A stretch of DNA of 30,333 bases, taken from assembly GCF_047971665.1 (NCBI RefSeq), contig NZ_JBKEAA010000001.1, positions 1 through 30,333 of the forward strand, written 5' to 3'. The notes under the pieces are model-generated. The model made no database searches. It worked only from the letters and a program-made list of their open reading frames with translations, and was not told the origin of the DNA. The position numbers and the translations under genes were made by a program. Source of the stretch: Castellaniella sp047971665 (lineage in GTDB: Bacteria; Pseudomonadota; Gammaproteobacteria; Burkholderiales; Burkholderiaceae_B). The stretch's first letter is position 1, and each line of letters begins with the position of its first letter. Positions 25,121 to 30,333 of this stretch are shown here, in pieces.

Positions 25121-26389
25121 ATGAGCAAAATAGAAGTCCGCAACATCTACAAGATCTTCGGACCGCATCCGGATCGCTGGCTGAACGCCGCCCGCGAGGG
25201 CATGTCCAAGGAAGACCTGCTCGAGCGCAGTGGTCATACCCTGGGCCTGCGCGACATCAGCCTGTCCATCGAGGAAGGCCGCATCCATGTGATCATGGGG
25301 CTGTCGGGCTCGGGCAAGTCGACGCTCATCCGGCATTTCAACCGCCTGATCGAGCCCAGCGCCGGCCAGATCCTGGTGGACGGGGTGGACGTGGTCAGCC
25401 TCAAGCCGCGCGAGCTGGAACGATTCCGCCAGAGCAAGATGAGCATGGTGTTCCAGCGTTTCGGCCTGCTGCCGCATCGCACGGTGCTGGATAACGCAGC
25501 CTACGGGCTGGCGGTGCAGGGCGTGCGGCGCGACGAGCGCAATGAGCGGGCGCGCCACTGGCTCGAACAGGTTGGCCTGTCCGGGTTCGAAGCGCAGTAT
25601 CCGCACCAGCTTTCTGGGGGTATGCAGCAGCGCGTGGGCCTGGCCCGGGCGCTGGCCACGGACGCCGAGATCCTGTTGATGGATGAGGCGTTTTCCGCGC
25701 TGGATCCGCTCATCCGCCACGAGATGCAGGATCAGCTGCTGACCTTGCAGGCCAAGCTGAACAAGACCATCGTCTTCATCACTCACGATCTGGACGAGGC
25801 GCTGCGTCTGGGCAACCGGATCGCCATCCTGAAGGATGGCGAGCTGATCCAGGACGGCACGCCCGAGGATATCCTGCTGTCGCCGGCCAACGACTACATC
25901 GAGTCCTTCCTGCAGGACGTCAACCGGGGCAAGGTCCTGAACGCATCCCATGCCTGCAACGAGCGTCCCCTGACCTTGACCATGCGCTCGCGTCCGGAGC
26001 ATGCGCTGGAGCGCCTGGCCGCCCGGCATTACGACTACGCCGCGGTGCTCGACGGCAAGCGTCTGGCCGGTGTGCTGATGCGGGAAGACGCCGAGCGCGC
26101 CGTGCAAGAGGGCGAGCGGGACATCTGCCGTCATATCAGCGACATGGCGTCCGTGCCGGCCACGGCCGGGCTGGACGAGGTGCTGGCGCGGTTGTTGCGC
26201 ACCCACGAGCCGCTGGCCGTCACGGGCGAGCAGGGCGAGTTCATCGGGGTGCTGTCGCGCAGCAAGGTGGTCGAACTGGTGACGACGGCCACGGCCGCTG
26301 CGGTCGATTCGGACGATGCCGGACCGACGCCGGATGGCGAAGTGGCCGTCGAATCCGGACAGGCCGCCGAGACCGGGCAGCCTGCCTGA
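25121..26389 (+). CDS. Glycine betaine/proline-type ABC transporter, ATP-binding subunit (ProV/OpuAA-like)
   Basis: This is the cytosolic ATPase that powers the importer. The 422-aa product has the long N-terminal helix typical of ProV (ALNAAREGMSK-like, about 20-35), Walker A GLSGSGKST (60-68), the Q-loop near FQRFGLLPHRTVLDN, signature LSGGMQQ (164-170), Walker B ILLMDEAFSALDP (184-196) and the H-loop ITHDLDEA. A tandem CBS-like regulatory region follows over about 280-390, as in ProV/OpuAA where it senses ionic strength. The last ~30 residues are a low-complexity acidic/Ala tail. The stop lies 3 nt from the stop of the convergent MATE gene, and no terminator hairpin fits between them. Confidence 0.95.
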   Translation: MSKIEVRNIYKIFGPHPDRWLNAAREGMSKEDLLERSGHTLGLRDISLSIEEGRIHVIMGLSGSGKSTLIRHFNRLIEPSAGQILVDGVDVVSLKPRELERFRQSKMSMVFQRFGLLPHRTVLDNAAYGLAVQGVRRDERNERARHWLEQVGLSGFEAQYPHQLSGGMQQRVGLARALATDAEILLMDEAFSALDPLIRHEMQDQLLTLQAKLNKTIVFITHDLDEALRLGNRIAILKDGELIQDGTPEDILLSPANDYIESFLQDVNRGKVLNASHACNERPLTLTMRSRPEHALERLAARHYDYAAVLDGKRLAGVLMREDAERAVQEGERDICRHISDMASVPATAGLDEVLARLLRTHEPLAVTGEQGEFIGVLSRSKVVELVTTATAAAVDSDDAGPTPDGEVAVESGQAAETGQPA

Positions 26390-26392
26390 GCG

Positions 26393-27796
26393 TCAGGCGC
26401 TGCGGCCCTGCTGACGCAGCACACGCCCGTACCAGGCGAACAGCAGCAGGGCCGACAGCAGCAGTCCGGCCATCGCCATGATCCACATGGTGGCGGCGCC
26501 GACCGGGGCGCCCGGCATCAGCCGGTGCGTCACCTGGGCCAGCGCACCCGCCGCCGGGCCGTAGCCCAGCCACCAGCCGCCGACCAGGCCCAATCCGGTC
26601 AGCGCGGAGACTTGCAGGATCAGCGGCACCAGGGCGATCTTGTAGGCGCGCAGGATATAGGCGCCGATGCAATGCATGGCATCCGAAAAATGAAACCAGG
26701 GCGCGATCTGCAGCAAGGTCAGCGCGATCGCGGCGACCTCGATTTCATCCGTGTAGGCACGCACGATGGCGTGCTGTCCGGCGATCAGGATCATGCCGGT
26801 GAGCACCGCGCCCAGAGCCACCAGGCCGATGCCGCTCAGTCCCATGCGCCGGGCCAGCAAAGGGTCGTGCGCGCCCACGGCCTGCGCCGTCAATGACGCG
26901 GTGGCCAGGCTCAGGGACATCGGCAGCATGTAGGACAGGGCGATCAGGTTGGCCAGGATCTGCTGCGCGCCGCTGACGTACAGGCCGTCGCGCGCGATCA
27001 ACAGGGCCATGAAGCTGAAGGCGCAGACCTCGATCAAATAGGATCCGCCCATGGGCAGCCCCAGGCGCAGCAGCGCCTTCTGGTCGGTCCAGCGGGGCCG
27101 CGCCAGTTGCAAGGACAGGGCGCGAAAGGCCCGCCGATGGCGGATCATCCAGAGACCGGCCGCGAGCATCAGCCAGTTCACGACCAGGGTCGCAATGCCC
27201 GCGCCGACGGCGCCCATCGCCGGCAGTCCCAGGCCGCCAAAGATGAACCAGAGGTTGAACAGCAGCTTGAAGGCGATGCTGCCGACGTTGATCGCCATGA
27301 CCTCACGGGTATGGGAGATGGCTGTGGCCGTGGCGTAGATCGTTCGGAACAGCAGGGCCGAGGGCAGGGCCAGGGCCAGGGCGACCAGGTAGCCCGCCAC
27401 GCGCTGGCGGACATCGGGGGCGACCTCGCCCGACAGGCTGAGCCAGGCGTCGGGAAACAGCAGGCAAGAGCCTCCCAGGGCGGACAGGATCAGGGCCAGC
27501 CAGATGCCCTGTCCCCAGGCCTGTCCCGCCTCAGACAGGCGCCCGGCGCCGAAATGCTGGGCAATGATGGGGATCAGCGCATGCACCACGCCCATCAGGC
27601 CGACGAAAACCGTAATGTAGATCGAGGCGCCCAGCGACATCGCCTGGAGGTCGGCGGCGCTGGCGTGGCCCACCATGGCCGTGTCCAGAACCGCAAAGAT
27701 GATGCCCGCCCAGGAGCTGACCAGGATCGGCCAGGCCTGTTGCAGGATGGTGCGCCAGGGAGCGGCATGTGAGCCGGGATGCGATGCGTCGGTCAT
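26393..27796 (-). CDS. MATE family multidrug/sodium (or proton) antiporter
   Basis: This is a predicted inner-membrane exporter of the NorM-like multidrug and toxic compound extrusion family. The 467-aa product has 12 membrane helices in two related halves. Typical blocks are WPILVSSWAGIIFAVLDTAMVGHASAADLQAMSLG in helices 1-2, GVVHALIPIIAQHFGAGR, and in the second half LRLGLPMGGSYLIEVCAFSFMALLIA followed by LTAQAVGA. I use ATG 27796 as start; a TTG 12 nt upstream is also possible and neither has a clear Shine-Dalgarno. The glycosyltransferase gene ends 28 nt upstream, so the two are probably cotranscribed. The substrate is not predictable. Confidence 0.92.
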   Translation of the reverse strand: MTDASHPGSHAAPWRTILQQAWPILVSSWAGIIFAVLDTAMVGHASAADLQAMSLGASIYITVFVGLMGVVHALIPIIAQHFGAGRLSEAGQAWGQGIWLALILSALGGSCLLFPDAWLSLSGEVAPDVRQRVAGYLVALALALPSALLFRTIYATATAISHTREVMAINVGSIAFKLLFNLWFIFGGLGLPAMGAVGAGIATLVVNWLMLAAGLWMIRHRRAFRALSLQLARPRWTDQKALLRLGLPMGGSYLIEVCAFSFMALLIARDGLYVSGAQQILANLIALSYMLPMSLSLATASLTAQAVGAHDPLLARRMGLSGIGLVALGAVLTGMILIAGQHAIVRAYTDEIEVAAIALTLLQIAPWFHFSDAMHCIGAYILRAYKIALVPLILQVSALTGLGLVGGWWLGYGPAAGALAQVTHRLMPGAPVGAATMWIMAMAGLLLSALLLFAWYGRVLRQQGRSA

Positions 27797-27824
27797 GGCG
27801 TGCGTCAACGGGCCGGGCGGGACG

Positions 27825-29573
27825 TTATGGTTTCAGGCGCAGCAGCCGGAACATCTCGTGGCGGTCGGGGGCGCGGCGGCCCTCCCAGAGCGCAGGGCGG
27901 TCGGCCATCCAGGCCTGGCCCGCCTCGAGGCTTTGGGGACTGAGCTGCTGCAGCAGCAAGGGGCAGTTGCCGTCGAAGCTGAACTCGATCCCGTTGAAGA
28001 CCAGGAACGACGCCCGCTGGCCGTTGCCCAGGTTCTGTGTGCGGATGCATTCGCCCGGTTGACGATGCTGGGCCAGGGCGGCGGCCAGAGAAGCCGAGAC
28101 ATCGCGGTAGCTGCGCACGAAGTCGAGTGCGGGCATCCACAGTGTGGCCAGCAGCAGCCAGGTGGTGATCAGACCGCCGGCCGACAGCGCTGTGCCGCGC
28201 CACAGCCCGGCCGGGTGCGTGCGCAGGCGCCAGCGCACCAGGGCGATCCAGGCGACGGTGCCCAGGATGGCAAAGGTCGTGGCGGGCCAGGCGACGTGGG
28301 GTTCGAATCCTCGGGTCTGGCGGGCGATGTTGGCGGCAATCTGGGCGGGCCAACCGGTCTGCAGGGCCACCCAGCCCAGCCACACGGTGGCGGCCGTCAG
28401 CGAAAAGCACATGACCGCGAACCAGTCCAGCGTATTGATGACGCCACGGCGCAGCGTCGGCAGGGCGAAGGCCGCCAGGATCGCGCAAGGGACGGCCAGG
28501 GTGGCGTATTCGGGTTCAAAGGGATCGGCGCTGGCCAGCAGCGTCAGCAGCGCCCCGACCGCGAATCCCAACGGCATGCTGATATGGGGCGCGCGAAACC
28601 ATCCGCGCCAGCGCCACAGCGCCAGCAGGGCCAGCGGCCAGGTCGGCCAGAGGAACCAGGGCAGGTCGCGCAGGATGCTGCCCCAGGCGCGGGCGCTGGG
28701 CCAGTCAAAGGCATTGTGCGACCAGAGTTGCCAGCTTTCGGTCCAGTACGGGCCGAAAGCCCGGGCGGGAATCCACCAGAGCAGGATGATCGTGACGGCG
28801 ATCAGCGCGCTGACGCTCAGCCATTTGCGCTCGGCCGCCAGGGCGCAGCCGGGCAGAAAGGCGGCGGGCACGGCCAGGATCAGCGGCAGGCAGCCCAGCC
28901 AGCCGCGGGCCAGGAAGGCGAGTCCCAGGGCGATGCCCAGGGTGATCGCGCCCGAGACGGGGTGATCCAGCATCCGGGCCACTGCGTAGAACGCCAGGGC
29001 CTGAAGCGCGATCAGCGCTGGCACCTCGGAGGTTTCGTGCATGCGCCAGATGATGCCGATCGTGGCCACGATCAGCAGCAGCGCCGCGTCGGCCAGCATG
29101 CGGCCATAGTCGCGGGGATTGGGTTCGCCGCCGAAAGGCAGGGCCAATGGCTGGGATTCAGGGCGCCGGCCCAGCAGGTAGGTGCCGTACCAGATCGAGC
29201 CGGTGAGCAGGGCGAACCACAGCAGATTGGGCACGCGCGAGGCGATGATGGCCGCGTTCAGGGGGCTGTAGAAAAACTCGAACAGAGGGCGCAGCGCCCA
29301 GATGCAGGCGGCACCGACCCAGGTGACGAGCGGTCCGTCCTGCGCCTGGGCCAGTTGACCGACCTGAGGCAGCAGCCAGGCGTGATCCTGTCCTGACAGG
29401 GCCGTGAGCATGGTGGCCAGGCTGGTGACGTCGTCGGTCTTCCAGGGGTCGCGATAGAACAGGCCCGCCAGAATATAGATCAGGCCGACGCACAGCAGAA
29501 AGAGTCTGGGCAGCTTGGCTGCAGCGGTGGCTGTCAGGCGGGCAGGCGTCGATCGCAGGTCTTGGAACAGCAC
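27825..29573 (-). CDS. ArnT-like GT-C family membrane glycosyltransferase
   Basis: This is a predicted inner-membrane glycosyltransferase of the PMT/ArnT superfamily, which transfers sugars from polyprenyl-phosphate donors to lipid A, proteins or other periplasmic acceptors. The 582-aa product has about 11-12 membrane helices. The first periplasmic loop carries the acidic motif FYRDPWKTDD, matching the catalytic Asp/Glu site of GT-C enzymes. The C-terminal ~120 residues form a periplasmic soluble domain with two cysteines (GECIRTQN and DGNCPLL). The start is GTG 29573 without a clear ribosome binding site. The gene lies between the rpmE2 terminator and the MATE gene. Lipid A aminoarabinose transfer is possible, but no arn genes are present to support it. 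Confidence 0.87.
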   Translation of the reverse strand: MLFQDLRSTPARLTATAAAKLPRLFLLCVGLIYILAGLFYRDPWKTDDVTSLATMLTALSGQDHAWLLPQVGQLAQAQDGPLVTWVGAACIWALRPLFEFFYSPLNAAIIASRVPNLLWFALLTGSIWYGTYLLGRRPESQPLALPFGGEPNPRDYGRMLADAALLLIVATIGIIWRMHETSEVPALIALQALAFYAVARMLDHPVSGAITLGIALGLAFLARGWLGCLPLILAVPAAFLPGCALAAERKWLSVSALIAVTIILLWWIPARAFGPYWTESWQLWSHNAFDWPSARAWGSILRDLPWFLWPTWPLALLALWRWRGWFRAPHISMPLGFAVGALLTLLASADPFEPEYATLAVPCAILAAFALPTLRRGVINTLDWFAVMCFSLTAATVWLGWVALQTGWPAQIAANIARQTRGFEPHVAWPATTFAILGTVAWIALVRWRLRTHPAGLWRGTALSAGGLITTWLLLATLWMPALDFVRSYRDVSASLAAALAQHRQPGECIRTQNLGNGQRASFLVFNGIEFSFDGNCPLLLQQLSPQSLEAGQAWMADRPALWEGRRAPDRHEMFRLLRLKP

Positions 29574-29614
29574 CGGGGGAGCACCAGAAAAAAGAGGGCG
29601 GATGCGCCCATGTT

Positions 29615-29646
29615 AAATGAAAAAGGCAGCCTGACGGCTGCCTTTT
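29615..29646. terminator. Rho-independent terminator after rpmE2 (possibly bidirectional)
   Basis: AAAAGGCAGCC (29621-29631) and GGCTGCCTTTT (29636-29646) form an 11-bp perfect inverted repeat with a TGAC loop. On the minus strand a T5 tract (29624-29620) follows the GC stem, 26 nt after the rpmE2 stop. It precedes the GTG start of the glycosyltransferase gene by about 45 nt. Confidence 0.88.
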
Positions 29647-29672
29647 GGCACGCGTGCGCAGCGTGGCGGCGC

Positions 29673-29933
29673 TTATTTTTTGACCGTGCCCGCCGTGCGG
29701 GCGAAACGGGCGCGGAATTTTTCCACACGGCCGGTTTCGACGATGCGTGTCTGGGCGCCGGTGTAGAAGGGATGCGATTCCGAAGTCACGTCGCACTTGA
29801 AGAGCGGGTAGGTCTTGCCGTCGATCTCGGTGGTCTCGCGCGAAGTCAGCGAGGAACGCGAGATGAATTTGTTGCCGGTCTGCAGGTCGAGGAACACGAC
29901 CTCATGGTATTCGGGATGAATGCCTTCTTTCAT
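29673..29933 (-). CDS. rpmE2: 50S ribosomal protein L31, type B
   Basis: Type B L31 is a protein of the large ribosomal subunit near the central protuberance that joins the two subunits. The 86-aa product from ATG 29933 starts MKEGIHPEYHEVVFLDLQTG and contains KFISRSSLTSRETTEIDGKTYPLFKCDVTSESHPFYTGAQ. It lacks the CXXC zinc ribbon of type A L31. The frame extends 27 codons upstream, but only the ATG at 29933 gives the conserved start. It is a single-gene unit with a terminator. In many bacteria the type B form replaces type A under zinc shortage; whether type A exists elsewhere here is unknown. Confidence 0.96.
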   Translation of the reverse strand: MKEGIHPEYHEVVFLDLQTGNKFISRSSLTSRETTEIDGKTYPLFKCDVTSESHPFYTGAQTRIVETGRVEKFRARFARTAGTVKK

Positions 29934-30013
29934 GGTGAAATCCGTGGGTAGATGATAGGGGACCGCCAGCCAGAAGGACGCAAGGCACCCCCCAAAAAGG
30001 GAACTGCGCCGCA

Positions 30014-30025
30014 TCAGGATCCTGA
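30014..30025. repeat. 12-bp perfect palindrome
   Basis: TCAGGATCCTGA is a perfect palindrome about 80 nt upstream of rpmE2, near where the mobile-element-like sequence may begin. It could be an operator of rpmE2 or unrelated. Confidence 0.35.
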
Positions 30026-30036
30026 CAACGTATCCA

Positions 30037-30068
30037 AGTCAGCCAACCATTCTACTACGTGGCTGACT
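30037..30068. repeat. 9-bp inverted repeat near the mobile-element end
   Basis: AGTCAGCCA (30037-30045) and TGGCTGACT (30060-30068) are a perfect inverted repeat with a 14-nt spacer. It lies between rpmE2 and the 19-bp direct repeats and may mark an outer end or a transposase site, but without the right end this cannot be settled. Confidence 0.45.
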
Positions 30069-30090
30069 GAAGGTCCAGACTGAGCCCTGT

Positions 30091-30145
30091 CCAATATCAG
30101 ATGAGTCTGAAGGGGGCCTGGTGATTCCAACATCAGATGAGTCTG
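30091..30145. repeat. two 19-bp direct repeats, subterminal-type
   Basis: CCAATATCAGATGAGTCTG (30091-30109) and CCAACATCAGATGAGTCTG (30127-30145) match at 18 of 19 positions, with a period of 36 bp. The core CAGATGAGTCTG is itself a dyad (CAGA/TCTG). A fragment in opposite orientation (TCCAGACT, 30074-30081) may be a degenerate third copy. Tandem recognition sites just before a transposase gene are typical of transposon ends. Confidence 0.7.
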
Positions 30146-30178
30146 GAGCTTTGGCCGCGGGTCGTCGATCATCGGGAG

Positions 30179-30333
30179 ATGATCTTGACCTTGCACGACG
30201 AACGGCTCACCAGCCTGGAGAGCCTGGAACAATTTCTGGCCGGCACCGCTGGGCTCGATCCACAGGTCGCCGACGGCACCGAGGCGCAGCGCCACGCGCA
30301 CGTCCTGTCGGTGCTGCAGCGCTTTCGATACCA
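30179..30333 (+). CDS. Putative integrase/transposase, N-terminal fragment (cut by the window end)
   Basis: The frame is open to the window edge (51 codons seen) and reads MILTLHDERLTSLESLEQFL, then AGTAGLDPQVADGTEAQRHA and HVLSVLQRFRY. From memory this resembles the N-terminus of integrase-core (DDE) transposases, in which a TLHDxRLxSLE-like start is followed by a helix ending in RFxY before a helix-turn-helix; I cannot check this by search. The start is unsure: GGGAG (30174-30178) touches ATG 30179 but is 6 nt before TTG 30185, which would be the better-spaced start. An ATG at 30137 inside the second repeat is also in frame. The catalytic domain is outside the window. Confidence 0.5.
   Translation, partial: MILTLHDERLTSLESLEQFLAGTAGLDPQVADGTEAQRHAHVLSVLQRFRY

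Larger units (their letters stand above)
30091..30333 (+). mobile_element. left end of a putative insertion element (cut by the window end)
   Basis: The direct repeats followed by an integrase/transposase-type reading frame suggest the left part of an insertion sequence placed upstream of rpmE2. The outer boundary is uncertain and may lie as far left as about 30026. No target duplication can be identified because the right end is outside the window. Confidence 0.5.

Noticed and set aside
26387..26395. Terminator between the convergent ABC ATPase and MATE genes
   Set aside because: The stop codons are 3 nt apart and no hairpin with a U tract is visible there.
27675..29396. Plus-strand open frame of 573 codons, Gln/Gly/Arg-rich
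   Set aside because: It is antisense to the MATE and glycosyltransferase genes; its composition is typical of GC-rich shadow frames.
30091..30145. Possible CRISPR-like spacing of the two direct repeats
   Set aside because: Only two copies, 17-nt spacer and a transposase-like frame overlapping or following; this fits transposon end sites, not a CRISPR array.
30014..30301. Minus-strand frame of 95 codons at the right end, containing a repeated QTHL-type peptide
   Set aside because: The repeated peptide only reflects the 19-bp DNA direct repeats read in reverse; the plus-strand transposase-like frame explains the region better.

Overview
The window is GC-rich chromosomal DNA that reads as a betaproteobacterium of the order Burkholderiales, most like the Alcaligenaceae (Bordetella/Achromobacter/Castellaniella relatives). 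The evidence is the gene order pyrG-kdsA-eno-ftsB, the order leuS-lptE-holA-proA-hemJ, an rpmB-rpmG pair, and the single-function RlmL-type methyltransferase. This placement is inference from gene content and synteny; no rRNA or tRNA gene is visible.

Layout. Positions 1-2105 (+) hold the end of a 3-oxoacid CoA-transferase beta subunit followed by a eukaryote-like aminopeptidase P. A Tat-exported YghX-type dienelactone hydrolase lies on the minus strand (2157-3101). Positions 3276-7559 (+) are the core block pyrG, kdsA, eno, ftsB (CTP synthesis, KDO synthesis for LPS, glycolysis, cell division). An unrecognised lipoprotein (7764-8795, +) overlaps tail-to-tail with a TadE-like single-pass protein (8767-9900, -), which lies downstream of hslO and an RDD membrane protein. 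Next, on the minus strand, come a 62-aa unknown gene with its own promoter and terminator and then the tight cluster leuS-lptE-holA-proA-hemJ-rlmL (19581 down to 11874). rpmB-rpmG (-) follow, with a strong terminator. A Bcr/CflA-type exporter (-) and a cyclopropane fatty acid synthase (+) diverge. A complete three-gene glycine betaine/proline-type ABC importer (23200-26389, +) meets a MATE exporter and an ArnT-like GT-C glycosyltransferase (-). rpmE2 (type B L31, -) follows. The last ~250 bases look like the left end of an insertion element: two near-identical 19-bp direct repeats and the start of an integrase/transposase-type reading frame cut by the window edge.

How it fits together. Most genes are housekeeping: envelope biogenesis (kdsA, lptE, ftsB, the glycosyltransferase), translation (leuS, rpmB, rpmG, rpmE2, the rRNA methyltransferase), replication (holA) and stress handling (hslO, betaine uptake, CFA synthesis). 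I found no CRISPR array, toxin-antitoxin pair, phage module or obvious defence cassette, and I do not see a convincing new multi-gene system. The observations most worth a second look are the tandem TAGGG-N4-CCCTA dyads over the promoter of the 62-aa gene, the repeat structure at the mobile-element end, and the orphan TadE-like/lipoprotein pair.
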